Position numbers and translations under genes: made by a program
Part shown: positions 24,050 to 31,805 of the stretch, in pieces
Layout of the letters: each line of letters begins with the position of its first letter
Numbering within the stretch: position 1 is the stretch's first letter
The notes under the pieces: generated by a model
What the model saw: only the letters and a program-made list of their open reading frames with translations
Databases searched by the model: none
What the model was told of the DNA's origin: nothing
NCBI GenBank assembly: GCA_041635755.1
Contig: JBFKUL010000004.1
Span: forward strand, 1-31,805
Length of the DNA: 31,805 nucleotides
Direction: 5' to 3'
Origin: JBFKUL01 sp041635755
GTDB lineage: Bacteria > Pseudomonadota > Gammaproteobacteria > Burkholderiales > SG8-39

Positions 24050-24712
24050 CTACCGCAGCGAGATTACCGGCCAGCCGCGTTGCCGTGCTTCGAGAGCCAG
24101 CACATCGTCCGGGTTCACCGCTACCGGATGCGTCACACGGCGCAGCAGCGGCAGATCATTATGCGAGTCGCTGTAGAAAACGCTTTTCTCGAAATCGCTC
24201 AGGCGATGGCCGAGGCCCTCGAGCCACTCGTCGACGCGCCGAATCTTGCCCTCGCGAAAGCACGGCGTTCCCGCGACGCGGCCGGTGAAGCGACCGTTGC
24301 GCGACTCGGGCTCGGTGGCGACCAGGTGCCGCACGCCGAACTCGCGCGCAATCGGCATGGTCACGAAGCTGTTCGTCGCGGTGACAATCGCGCTCAAATC
24401 GCCCGCGCGGAGGTGCTTGCGCACCTGCTCGCGCGCCGCGCTGCTGATCATCGGCAGGATGCGATCGCGCATGAAATCGGCATGCCAGCGCGCCAGCTCC
24501 TGCGGCTCGTGCGCCGCGAGCGGGCGCAGCGCGAAGCCTAGATACTCGTGGATATCGAGCGTACCTGCGATGTACTGCTCGTAATAGGCCTGGTTCTGCG
24601 CCTCGTAGGTTTCGCGCCCGAGCACGCCGCGATCGACCAGGAACTGCCCCCATTCGTAGTCGCTGTCGCCGAAAAGCAGGGTGTTGTCGAGATCGAAAAG
24701 GGCGAGGCGCAT
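24050..24712 (-). CDS. HAD-IB family phosphatase (SerB-like)
   Basis: 220 residues. Haloacid-dehalogenase motifs are clear: LFDLDNTLL with nucleophile D7 and D9, motif II IVTATNSF, Lys in EGKIRR, and motif IV YSDSHNDLPLL. The cap insert after motif I (GDSDYEWGQFLVDRG) is typical of subfamily IB hydrolases (phosphoserine phosphatase/CicA-like). The true substrate is unknown; phosphoserine or a related small phosphate ester is plausible. It lies 38 bases before pcnB and is a usual neighbour of pcnB and hda in betaproteobacteria. Confidence 0.9.
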   Translation of the reverse strand: MRLALFDLDNTLLFGDSDYEWGQFLVDRGVLGRETYEAQNQAYYEQYIAGTLDIHEYLGFALRPLAAHEPQELARWHADFMRDRILPMISSAAREQVRKHLRAGDLSAIVTATNSFVTMPIAREFGVRHLVATEPESRNGRFTGRVAGTPCFREGKIRRVDEWLEGLGHRLSDFEKSVFYSDSHNDLPLLRRVTHPVAVNPDDVLALEARQRGWPVISLR

Positions 24713-24872
24713 CGGCTCGGGAGGACGGGGCGGGCGACCAACCAGGGCTGTTTCTGCCTGCTCGCCGGGCGCGACATCTTACTCCAGCGTGCGTGCCTTG
24801 CATCTGCCCGACAGCGCGACAGGGCGAAGCGAACCCAGCGCACCGAATGAACGTCCTTGGGGTACTGAAGCC

Positions 24873-24900
24873 CGCTCTGCAGGATTTTGCCCGCAGAGCG
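24873..24900 (-). terminator. Hairpin downstream of the outer-membrane protein gene
   Basis: CGCTCTGC and GCAGAGCG form a perfect eight-base-pair stem with a 12-base loop, starting 11 bases after the stop of the gene at 24912. No T-run follows on the minus strand, so rho-independent termination is uncertain. Confidence 0.4.
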
Positions 24901-24911
24901 CCAATCCGGGC

Positions 24912-25658
24912 TCAGAACTGATGCTGGAGACCGAATCGCACGCCGTTGCGCCGAGCGAATCCGACCTGCTCTTGCGTTTCCGCCGCGGCGCTGAATGCCC
25001 AGTTCGGCATGAACCAGTAGCGTCCGAACAAAGTGAGGTTACGCACATCCCCGGCCGGCAACCCTTCCAGGGCGGCGCTTTCGAAACCGAGCCCCTGCGC
25101 AAGCGAGAGGCCGAAGAAACCCCGATCGCCCACTTGGTACGACCACTGCACGCGGTGACTCAAAGCGGCCCGCCGCTCGACCGGGCGCCCCGAGAACAGA
25201 GTGTAGGAGACCCGCTGATTGCCGAACAAACGCTCGACCGTCACGGTGCCAAGATCCAGATCGGTCCCCGCAGACGCGAAATGCTGCACCCCGACTTTCA
25301 AACCCCAGCCTGCGCCGATATCCCGGCCCACTTGCGCGAGCAGGTTGTAGCGGGGCTTCTCGCGCTCCATGTTGCCCGCGGCGAAATCGAAGCTCGTCGA
25401 CCACCCTCCCGGAAGCGGCGTAACCAGTCCGAATCCGGATTCGGTATGGTGCCCATCTAGGCGCGCGGATTGCTGCCCGCTCAAACCAAAGAAGCGGTCC
25501 GACGACACACGCTCGGAATCGGCCCACATGCCGGGAACGGCGGCGAAGTCCTGGTGCCATAGGCCGTCATCCGTGTGGACGCGAAGGCCCTGACCCGCAA
25601 CGCACAGCCCGGATGTCAATGACATCGCAATTGCTGCGAGCAAACGACGCACGTCCAT
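24912..25658 (-). CDS. Predicted outer-membrane beta-barrel protein, YaiO-like
   Basis: 248 residues. The signal peptide (MDVRRLLAAIAMSLTSGLCVAGQG) is followed by alternating polar/aromatic strands throughout and an ending in GVRFGLQHQF, the C-terminal Phe expected of barrel proteins. GWSTSFDFA, YNLLAQVGRDIGAGWGLKVGV and FGRYWFMPNWAFSAAAE look like barrel hairpins of the YaiO type. No catalytic motif is seen and the function is unknown. AGGAAG lies before the ATG. It sits between hda and the HAD phosphatase gene, with unusually large gaps on both sides (279 and 199 bases), so it looks inserted into an otherwise tight block. Confidence 0.75.
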   Translation of the reverse strand: MDVRRLLAAIAMSLTSGLCVAGQGLRVHTDDGLWHQDFAAVPGMWADSERVSSDRFFGLSGQQSARLDGHHTESGFGLVTPLPGGWSTSFDFAAGNMEREKPRYNLLAQVGRDIGAGWGLKVGVQHFASAGTDLDLGTVTVERLFGNQRVSYTLFSGRPVERRAALSHRVQWSYQVGDRGFFGLSLAQGLGFESAALEGLPAGDVRNLTLFGRYWFMPNWAFSAAAETQEQVGFARRNGVRFGLQHQF

Positions 25659-25937
25659 TTCAACTTCCTCGCTCAGGCGCTACCGCATACTCGCCACCGG
25701 CAGCCAAGAAAGCGCTGCCCGGATGCCCGGCCCCTGCGCCCCCGACTCGCGCTAGACACCAGACAGGGCCGGCTCGACTTCGCGGTCGACACAGCCCTCG
25801 GTACGCGGTTCCCGCGTTCGATGGAATTTACTGAAATGCGGCGCCATTGTCGAGGTGTTGAGGGCACTCTGCAGAGGTATTCAGGCAATTTTTCACACCT
25901 CTGTCGCGCCGCGCCCGTGTGGGGCGTCTTCGCGGCA
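25659..25937. other. Intergenic region between hda and the outer-membrane protein gene
   Basis: 279 bases without a credible ORF. A CAGAGGT/ACCTCTG stem (25872-25878 with 25897-25903) surrounds an AT-rich loop, and GAGGTGT at 25852-25858 could pair with the same right arm (ACACCTC), giving two competing hairpins just after the hda stop. The rest shows nothing clear. Confidence 0.35.
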
Positions 25938-26594
25938 TTAGCGGGCGCTGTGCTCCAGGGCCTCGCGCACCAACGGCAAAGTGATGGGGCGCCGGCGAGC
26001 CAGTGAAAACTGGTCGAGCCGATCGAGCACCGCGTTTAGCGAAGGCAGGTCGCGGGGGAGGCGGCTGAGCAGATACCACACCACCTCGTCCGAGAGCCGC
26101 AGGCCGCGGCGCTCGGCCTCCGCGCGCAGATGGAGCGCTTTTTCTGCGTCGCTCAACGGCCGTACCTGGTACACGAGGCCCCAGCCGAGCCGGCTCCTGA
26201 GATCGTCTCGCAGGGCGAGCTGGGCGGGCGGCGTGGGCCCGGCCGCGACCAAGGTACCGCCCGTATCGCGCGCCCGGTTGATCAGGTTGAAAAGCACCAC
26301 CTGACGCGTCTCGTCCAGGCGATCGACGTCGTCCGCGGCGATCAGGCGGCCCTGCGTTCGAGCGTGCTCGCCGTCGCTCGGCAGGTAGACGCCATCCGGC
26401 GCGGCGTGCGCCGTCGCGCGCAGCAGGTGCGTGCGACCGCAACCCGGCTCGCCCCACAGGTAGATGATCGACTCGGTTCCGGTGCCCTCGGCCGCGCCGC
26501 GCAGCCTGACGAGCAATTCGCCATTCGATCCGGGAACGAAGTTGCCCAGGGCCGGCTCGCTCGGAACGGCGAGGTCGAGGGGCAGCTGCTCCAC
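25938..26594 (-). CDS. hda: DnaA regulatory inactivator Hda
   Basis: 218 residues from a GTG at 26594. The N-terminal QLPLDL (residues 3-8) is the sliding-clamp-binding motif of Hda. The AAA+ core follows: WGEPGCGRTHLLRA (P-loop with Arg in place of Lys, usual in Hda), DDVDRLDE (Walker B), VAAGPTPPAQLALRDDLRSRLGWG (sensor 1 and box VII region). It stimulates ATP hydrolysis by DnaA on clamp-loaded DNA and so limits re-initiation. It lacks DnaA's DNA-binding domain IV. It starts two bases after the perM stop, so the two are co-transcribed. Confidence 0.95.
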   Translation of the reverse strand: MEQLPLDLAVPSEPALGNFVPGSNGELLVRLRGAAEGTGTESIIYLWGEPGCGRTHLLRATAHAAPDGVYLPSDGEHARTQGRLIAADDVDRLDETRQVVLFNLINRARDTGGTLVAAGPTPPAQLALRDDLRSRLGWGLVYQVRPLSDAEKALHLRAEAERRGLRLSDEVVWYLLSRLPRDLPSLNAVLDRLDQFSLARRRPITLPLVREALEHSAR

Positions 26595-26596
26595 GG

Positions 26597-27673
26597 TCAG
26601 CGCTTGTCCGGCCCGGCGTAGAGCGGGCTCTCGAGATACGCGCTCCGGACATGGCGCAGGCCGACGAGCAGCGCGGCGCTTGCCGGCAGCGCCAGCAGCA
26701 CACCGAAGAATCCGAACACATGTCCGAACGCGAGCAGCGCAAAGATCACGGCCACGGGATGCAGGCCGATGCGCTCGCCCACCAGCATCGGTGTCACCGC
26801 CATGCCCTCGAGCGCCTGGCCGATGCCGAATGCGAGCCACACCCAAGCGAGCCCGGCGAGGTTGTCGAATTGCATCAGCGCGGCGATCGTGCCGAGGACG
26901 AATCCGGCCAGTGCCCCGACATAGGGGATGAACACCAGGATCCCTGTGATGATGCCGATCGGAAGCGCGAACTCGAGCCCGGTCGCCCAAAGCGCCGCCA
27001 CGTAGTACACGCTCATCACCACGATCACCAACAATTGGCCGCGCAGGAACTCCGCAAGCACGGCATCGATCTCGCCGAGGATTTTGCGCGCACGCACGTG
27101 CACGCGACGCGGAATCATGCCGTCCACGCGCCCGATGATCCCGTTCCAGTCGCGAAGCAGGTAAAACAGCACCACCGGCACGAGCAACACGTTGGCGACG
27201 AAGGCGATCAACGCGATTCCGCCGACCCGCAGCGAGCCCAGCATGCCCTTCACCAGGTCCTCGTTGCCCGAGAGCGTCTCGCGCGCCAGCTCGCGCACCG
27301 TGGCGACGTCGAGCTGGAAATCGATCTCGAAGTGCTTGTTGATCCACGGCGCCACGGTCTGATTGATCCAGGCGAGAAACTCCGGCAAGCGCTCGGTAAG
27401 CAGGCGCAGCTCCTTGTAGAACAAGGGCAGCACCACCAGCGCCAGCGCGACGATGACCGCGAGCACCAGCAGCATCACGAGCAGCACCGCGACGGCGCGC
27501 GGAAGATAACGCCCGGTGAGCCGTTCGACCAGCGGATCGAGGACGTACGCAAGGATCGCGGCGAACAGGAATGGCGCCAGGATTGGCGACAGGAGGTAGA
27601 GCACGCCGCCGATCGCGAGCGCGATGGCGAGCCATGCCCAGGGCTGCCCGTCTGAAAGATTGGGTTTGCTCAT
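26597..27673 (-). CDS. AI-2E family (PerM-like) membrane transporter
   Basis: 358 residues, eight or so membrane helices: two at the N-terminus (WLAIALAIGGVLYLLSPILAPFLFAAILAYVL) followed by LVERL, then the central soluble segment (residues 85-150), and helices to residue 345. LVIVVMSVYYVAAL, GTIAALMQFDN and LVGERIGLHPVAVIFALLAFG are typical of the family. Members export small molecules or ions; the autoinducer-2 link of the family name holds for only some. It is the first gene of perM-hda and diverges from purM. Start ATG 27673 chosen by family N-terminus (MSKPNLSD); a longer frame upstream is unlike the family. Confidence 0.9.
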   Translation of the reverse strand: MSKPNLSDGQPWAWLAIALAIGGVLYLLSPILAPFLFAAILAYVLDPLVERLTGRYLPRAVAVLLVMLLVLAVIVALALVVLPLFYKELRLLTERLPEFLAWINQTVAPWINKHFEIDFQLDVATVRELARETLSGNEDLVKGMLGSLRVGGIALIAFVANVLLVPVVLFYLLRDWNGIIGRVDGMIPRRVHVRARKILGEIDAVLAEFLRGQLLVIVVMSVYYVAALWATGLEFALPIGIITGILVFIPYVGALAGFVLGTIAALMQFDNLAGLAWVWLAFGIGQALEGMAVTPMLVGERIGLHPVAVIFALLAFGHVFGFFGVLLALPASAALLVGLRHVRSAYLESPLYAGPDKR

Positions 27674-27795
27674 GCGGTAATATGCGCGATCGTGAGCGAC
27701 GCCGCCCGGCGCCGCCATGACCGCGCGCGATCGAGGCTGAGACGAGTCCCGGCCGCGCGCGGCAAAGACGATCAATCTTACACGACGCCATTCAC

Positions 27796-28827
27796 ATGAC
27801 CGAGCACCTTTCCTACCGTGATGCCGGCGTCGACATCGACGCTGGCGACGCTCTGGTCGAAGCGATCAAGCCCTTTGCCAAGCGCACGATGCGCCCGGAG
27901 GTGCTCGCGGGCATCGGCGGCTTCGGAGCGCTGTGCGAGATCCCGAAGAAGTACCGCCATCCCGTGCTCGTTTCAGGCACCGACGGCGTGGGCACCAAGC
28001 TGCGGCTTGCGTTCCAGTTGGCGCGACACGACACCGTCGGCATCGACCTGGTGGCGATGAGTGTGAACGACGTGCTCGTGCAAGGCGCCGAGCCACTGTT
28101 CTTTCTCGATTACTTCGCCTGCGGCAAGCTGGAGCCGCGAGTCGCCGCCGACGTGGTGCGCGGTATTGCGCACGGCTGTGAGCTTGCTGGATGCGCGCTG
28201 ATCGGAGGCGAGACCGCGGAGATGCCCGGCATGTATCCAGAAGGCGAGTACGATCTCGCCGGCTTCTGCGTCGGGGTCGTCGAGCGCGAGCGGATCGTCG
28301 ATGGCCGCGCGATCCGGGCGGGCGACGCACTGCTCGGGCTCGCCTCAAGCGGCGCGCACTCGAACGGCTATTCGCTGGTGCGCAAGATCCTCGAGCGGGC
28401 TGCGCCCGATTTAGGTGCGGCATTCGACGGGCGCACGCTTGCCGAGGCGCTGCTCGAGCCCACGCGTATCTACGTCAAGCCGCTGCTTGCGTTGCTCGAG
28501 CAGGTCAGTGTAAAAGGCCTCGCGCACATCACGGGCGGCGGACTCGTCGGCAACGTGCCACGGGTGCTTCCCGACGGGCTACGTGCAGTGGTGCGCCGTG
28601 ACGCTTGGCCTGTGTCGGAGCTTTTCCACTGGCTGCAGACTCAAGGCAAGGTCGCCGACGACGAGATGCATCGCGTGTTCAACTGCGGCATCGGAATGGT
28701 GGTCGTGCTGGCGCCCGAAGATGTGTCCGCTGCTGCCGCGTTGCTGCGCACGTCGGGCGAGACGGTCTACGAAATCGGTGTCGTCGAGCGAGGCGATCAA
28801 GGCGAGGCGCAGGCCGTCGTCCTCTGA
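27796..28827 (+). CDS. purM: Phosphoribosylformylglycinamidine cyclo-ligase (AIR synthetase)
   Basis: 343 residues. It closes the imidazole ring of AIR from FGAM with ATP in purine synthesis. Conserved parts are LSYRDAGVDIDAGDALV, GFGALCEIP, SGTDGVGTKLRLAF (ATP-binding), SVNDVLVQGAEPLFFLDYFA, GGETAEMPGMY and LASSGAHSNGYSLVRKI, then HITGGGLVGNVPRVLP. It lies 122 bases from the divergent perM, an order well known in beta- and gammaproteobacteria. No Shine-Dalgarno is visible before the ATG. Confidence 0.97.
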   Translation: MTEHLSYRDAGVDIDAGDALVEAIKPFAKRTMRPEVLAGIGGFGALCEIPKKYRHPVLVSGTDGVGTKLRLAFQLARHDTVGIDLVAMSVNDVLVQGAEPLFFLDYFACGKLEPRVAADVVRGIAHGCELAGCALIGGETAEMPGMYPEGEYDLAGFCVGVVERERIVDGRAIRAGDALLGLASSGAHSNGYSLVRKILERAAPDLGAAFDGRTLAEALLEPTRIYVKPLLALLEQVSVKGLAHITGGGLVGNVPRVLPDGLRAVVRRDAWPVSELFHWLQTQGKVADDEMHRVFNCGIGMVVVLAPEDVSAAAALLRTSGETVYEIGVVERGDQGEAQAVVL

Positions 28828-28862
28828 CGGTTCGAGATCGCCCGGCTGAACTCGCAAGCGGG

Positions 28863-29756
28863 CTACGAGCCGCGCCGCGCAAGCCAGATTCCGATCAGGA
28901 CCACCGCGCCGCCGGCCACCTGCAGCGCCACCAGGGGCTCGCCGAGCAGCACCCAGGCAAATACGGCCGCCATCACCGGCTGGAACAACAGGCTTACCGA
29001 CGAGAACGCGGCCGGCAGATGCGCCAGCGCGTAGGCGATCAGGCCCTGGCCCGCGGCGTGCGAGACCAGCGCGAGCCCGACGAGCTTGAGCCAGCCCGAG
29101 GCCGAGTACGGCAGCAGCGTCTCGCCCGAGGCGAGCGCAACCGGATAGAGGAAGATCGCGGTGACAGTGGTGGTCACCGCCATCAGGTACAAGGTTTTTG
29201 CGCCGCGGTCGCGCAGCCCCTTCACCGCCAGGATGTAGCCCGCGTAGAACATGGCCGTTACCACGCCCAACCCGTCGCCGGCCAGGGCCGTGGGCGAGAA
29301 CTGCAGATTCGAGTGCACCAGCATGCCCACACCGGCGAGTGCCGCGCACAGACCGACCAGGAACACACCGCTCGGCCGCTGGCGCCAGAAGACCCACACC
29401 GCAAGTGTGACGAAGATCGAGGCGAGATTGGCGAGCAGTGTCGAGTTGGCGATCGACGTGAGCGTGATCGAGAGGTGCCAGAAGATGAGATCACCCGCAA
29501 AGGCAAAGCCGGCGGCAAGCAGCAAAGGCCAGGGCACGGAACGTGGAGCGGCGAGCGTATCGGGCCGCGCTAGCGGCAAGAGCAGCCAGAGTGCGGGCAT
29601 CGCCAAGGCGACGCGCCAGAAGGCGGTAGCGATCGGACCGACCTCCGAAACGCGCACGAAGATGGGCGACAGCGCAATGCAAACGGCGCCGAGCAGCAGC
29701 GCGGCAAGGGCGGCGCCGGCCGCGACAGGCTTCGCGGTGGCGAGCGCGGGCTTCAT
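28863..29756 (-). CDS. EamA/DMT-superfamily transporter
   Basis: 297 residues forming ten membrane helices as two repeats of the EamA domain (about residues 15-145 and 160-292). RVSEVGPIATAFWRVALAMPALWLLLPL and the second-repeat VSLLFQPVMAAVFAWVLLGEPL are the usual signatures. These are inner-membrane exporters or importers of metabolites such as amino acids; the substrate cannot be told. It converges with purM (35-base gap). The same-strand gene upstream ends 74 bases before its start. Confidence 0.9.
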   Translation of the reverse strand: MKPALATAKPVAAGAALAALLLGAVCIALSPIFVRVSEVGPIATAFWRVALAMPALWLLLPLARPDTLAAPRSVPWPLLLAAGFAFAGDLIFWHLSITLTSIANSTLLANLASIFVTLAVWVFWRQRPSGVFLVGLCAALAGVGMLVHSNLQFSPTALAGDGLGVVTAMFYAGYILAVKGLRDRGAKTLYLMAVTTTVTAIFLYPVALASGETLLPYSASGWLKLVGLALVSHAAGQGLIAYALAHLPAAFSSVSLLFQPVMAAVFAWVLLGEPLVALQVAGGAVVLIGIWLARRGS

Positions 29757-29830
29757 GGGCCCGCGGATGTTACCTGCTTTTGCCTACGGGTCTGGATGCG
29801 GACTGACAAACCCTGGCGGACCGTCGCGGA

Positions 29831-30202
29831 TCAGCGCAACGCGTTCCACCGCGCGCGCGCTTCTTCGAGCTTAGCGCGCGCGGCATCGTGCTTCCGCGCA
29901 AGTTCGTCCTGCCGCTCGAAGTACTCGGGCCGCAGACGGCTGCCGCCTCCGGCAAGGCCGATGCGCTCGCCGGGCAGTGGTTCGCGCCCATTTTCAACGC
30001 GCTTCTGGGCGTCCTCGTAGCGTTTCAGTGCCTCATGGTACTCGGCATAGGCGCGATCGAGCCGTGCCGACACGGACTCCGCTGGGGTCGCGCCCGGTGG
30101 CGCGGCGGCAGGCACCGTCTGCGCCACCGAGGCGGTGCCATACGCCAGTGCGACGCCTACAAGCGACAAAGCAAAAAGGAACGTTCTCGAAATCTCGGAC
30201 AT
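29831..30202 (-). CDS. Small exported protein of unknown function, helical
   Basis: 123 residues. The signal peptide (FLFALSLVGVALAYGTASVA, then Gln) gives a mature part of about 95 residues. After a Pro/Ala-rich stretch come two charged heptad-like helices (SARLDRAYAEYHEALKRYED and ELARKHDAARAKLEEARARW) joined by a Gly/Pro-rich turn, probably a periplasmic helical hairpin or short coiled coil. No Cys for lipidation follows the cleavage site. It diverges from dnaE. No ribosome-binding site is evident. Confidence 0.7.
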   Translation of the reverse strand: MSEISRTFLFALSLVGVALAYGTASVAQTVPAAAPPGATPAESVSARLDRAYAEYHEALKRYEDAQKRVENGREPLPGERIGLAGGGSRLRPEYFERQDELARKHDAARAKLEEARARWNALR

Positions 30203-30282
30203 AAGCGATCAGACCGGCCGCAGAATGCGAAGTTCGCACCGCAATATGCGCCGCCGAGCCATTGCGGCTTGCGCTACGGTGA

Positions 30283-30288
30283 TAAAAT
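30283..30288 (+). promoter_or_regulatory. Extended -10 box (TGA TAAAAT) for dnaE
   Basis: TG at 30280-30281 plus TAAAAT at 30283-30288 forms an extended -10 ending 11 bases before the dnaE ATG. A start near 30295 leaves about five bases of leader. A weak -35 candidate TTGCGG (30262-30267) is at 15 bases. Confidence 0.45.
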
Positions 30289-30299
30289 TTTTCCTATCC

Positions 30300-31805
30300 A
30301 TGGTTGCACCGCGCTTCGTCCACCTTCGGCTTCACAGCGAGTACTCGGTGACGGATGGCATCGTCCGCATCGATGACGCTATTCAGCGCGCGGCCGAGGA
30401 TGGCATGCCGGCGCTCGCGCTGACCGACGCGGGCAACGTGTTCGGTATGGTCAAGTTCTACCGCGCTGCGCGCGCGGCCGGCGTCAAGCCGATCATTGGC
30501 GCCGACTGCTGGATCCAGAACGAGACCGACCGAGACAAACCGAGCCGCCTCCTGCTGCTGTGCGCGCGCCGCGATGGCTACCTGCGCCTGTGCGAGCTTC
30601 TGTCCCGTGCCTGGCTGAAGAATCAGCATCGCTCGCGAGCCGAGTTGAGCGCAGCGTGGCTCGACGAGGTCGGCACGGAGGGACTGATCGCGCTTTCCGG
30701 CGCCGCCGGGGGAGATGTCGGGCAGGCCCTAGCGGCGGGCAATGTCGTGGTCGCCGAGCAGTTGGCGTCGAACTGGGCGGGACGCTTTCCAGGGCGCTAT
30801 TACATTGAGCTGCAGCGCGCAGCCATGGCGCAAGGTGAGACGCTGCTTGCGCGCTCGGTGACGCTCGCCGCGCGACTAGCGTTGCCGGTGGTCGCCACCC
30901 ACCCGGTGCAGTTCCTCGAGCGCGAGGATTACAAGGCGCACGAAGCGCGTGTGTGCATTGCTCAAGGCTACGCTCTGGGTGACCAGCGGCGGCCTCGGCT
31001 GTTCACGCCCGAGCAATACCTCAAGTCCCAGGACGAGATGGGGCGCGCCTTTGCCGACATTCCCCAGGCGCTCGAGAATGCGGTCGAGATTGCGCGCCGC
31101 TGCAACCTCGAGATCGAACTCGGCAAGAGCCGGTTGCCCGCGTTTCCGACGCCACCGGGCATGACGCTCGAGGCATTTCTCGAGCAGCAAGCCGCGTCCG
31201 GTCTCGAGGCGAGGCTCGAGCGGCTGTTTCCTGATCCGGCAGAGCACGCGCACCAGGCGCCCGTCTACCGCGAGCGACTCGGCTTCGAGATTCGCACCAT
31301 CGAGCAGATGGGTTTTGCGGGCTATTTCCTGATCGTGGCCGACTTCATCAACTGGGCGAAAAGCAATGGCGTGCCGGTCGGTCCGGGTCGTGGCTCGGGC
31401 GCCGGGTCGCTGGTCGCGTACTCGCTCGGCATCACCGATCTCGATCCGCTGCGCTACGACCTGCTTTTCGAGCGCTTCCTCAATCCCGAGCGCGTCTCGA
31501 TGCCCGACTTCGATATCGACTTCTGTCAGGACGGCCGCGATCGGGTCATCAGTTATGTACGTCAGCGCTACGGGGAGCAGAGCGTGTCGCAGATCGTCAC
31601 GTTTGGCACCATGGCCGCGCGCGCCGTAGTGCGCGACTGTGGACGCGTGCTCGACCTCGGCTACAACTTCTGCGACCAGATCGCCAAGCTCATTCCCTTC
31701 CAGCCCGGCCGTACGATTACGCTGCGCGACGCGCGGGAGATCGAGCCGCTGCTCGCCGAGCGCGAGAAGAACGAGGACGAAGTGAGGGAGCTGCTCGCGT
31801 TGGGC
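30300..31805 (+). CDS. dnaE: DNA polymerase III alpha subunit (3' truncated by window)
   Basis: The first 502 codons of a protein normally near 1,150 residues; the frame is open at the window edge. It is the replicative polymerase. The N-terminal PHP domain begins MVAPRFVHLRLHSEYSVTDG, with ALTDAGNVFGMVKFY, VKPIIGAD and VVATHPVQFLEREDYKAHE. The polymerase part starts with the palm segments GFAGYFLIVADFINWAK, VPVGPGRGSGAGSLVAY and the catalytic aspartates in MPDFDIDFCQDGRDRVI. The ATG at 30300 gives the usual start but lacks any Shine-Dalgarno; the sequence just upstream is a -10-like box and a T-run. Confidence 0.97.
   Translation, partial: MVAPRFVHLRLHSEYSVTDGIVRIDDAIQRAAEDGMPALALTDAGNVFGMVKFYRAARAAGVKPIIGADCWIQNETDRDKPSRLLLLCARRDGYLRLCELLSRAWLKNQHRSRAELSAAWLDEVGTEGLIALSGAAGGDVGQALAAGNVVVAEQLASNWAGRFPGRYYIELQRAAMAQGETLLARSVTLAARLALPVVATHPVQFLEREDYKAHEARVCIAQGYALGDQRRPRLFTPEQYLKSQDEMGRAFADIPQALENAVEIARRCNLEIELGKSRLPAFPTPPGMTLEAFLEQQAASGLEARLERLFPDPAEHAHQAPVYRERLGFEIRTIEQMGFAGYFLIVADFINWAKSNGVPVGPGRGSGAGSLVAYSLGITDLDPLRYDLLFERFLNPERVSMPDFDIDFCQDGRDRVISYVRQRYGEQSVSQIVTFGTMAARAVVRDCGRVLDLGYNFCDQIAKLIPFQPGRTITLRDAREIEPLLAEREKNEDEVRELLALG

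Noticed and set aside
26597..27673. PerM-like protein as a quorum-sensing (AI-2) exporter linked to the rpf locus
   Set aside because: The family name is broad, the gene lies in a conserved housekeeping neighbourhood (purM-perM-hda), and no AI-2 genes are in the window.
1..31805. CRISPR array, insertion sequence or prophage
   Set aside because: No regularly spaced repeats, transposase, integrase or phage structural gene was found; the only clear direct repeat is the tRNA-Leu duplication.

Overview
The window is one continuous stretch of a high-GC bacterial chromosome. Gene content and order point to a betaproteobacterium: the queA-tgt-yajC-secD-secF block, the perM-hda ... HAD phosphatase-pcnB-folK-dNK block next to purM, and a CorA beginning MLVNC. 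I cannot name the genus. Most genes are housekeeping, closely packed, often with GTG starts and 1-4 base stop/start overlaps. No transposase, integrase, phage gene or CRISPR array was seen.

Layout. Positions 1-2013 carry the 3' part of a molybdopterin oxidoreductase. It meets tail to tail with an exported SAM-methyltransferase-like gene and corA (minus). An aminotransferase, a NUDIX hydrolase and mnmA follow on the plus strand; mnmA is cut by one in-frame TAA. Next come a glutathione transferase and a uracil-DNA-glycosylase-like gene (minus), divergent from purB. The tRNA-modification/secretion cluster queA, tgt, yajC, secD, secF runs on the minus strand from 14706 to 9330. Upstream of queA lies a tRNA-Leu(CAA) gene, preceded by a duplicated 5' half of itself.

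The most interesting region is 15417-20718, a complete-looking DSF (diffusible fatty-acid signal) quorum-sensing locus. It holds rpfG (receiver plus HD-GYP c-di-GMP phosphodiesterase), rpfC (membrane hybrid kinase), a heme-oxygenase-fold diiron oxidase-like gene, and, convergent to these, rpfF (DSF synthase). The diiron gene sits where rpfC and rpfF converge. It carries a ligand pattern (E80, H83, E137, H170, D174, H177) like that of fatty-acid-acting enzymes such as UndA, so it may modify or destroy the signal. rpfF has a near-consensus promoter followed by a leader of about 90 nt. That leader contains an intrinsic terminator just before the ribosome binding site, and an overlapping alternative hairpin, which suggests transcription attenuation. 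No rpfB was seen in the window.

After a non-coding stretch and a 78-codon unknown gene, the minus strand holds perM, hda, a beta-barrel outer membrane protein gene, a HAD-IB phosphatase, pcnB, folK and a deoxynucleoside kinase. purM and an EamA transporter converge, and a small exported protein gene diverges from dnaE, which runs off the window end. Several first genes of transcription units have a -10 hexamer only 6-11 bases before the start codon and no Shine-Dalgarno, suggesting leaderless or near-leaderless mRNAs.
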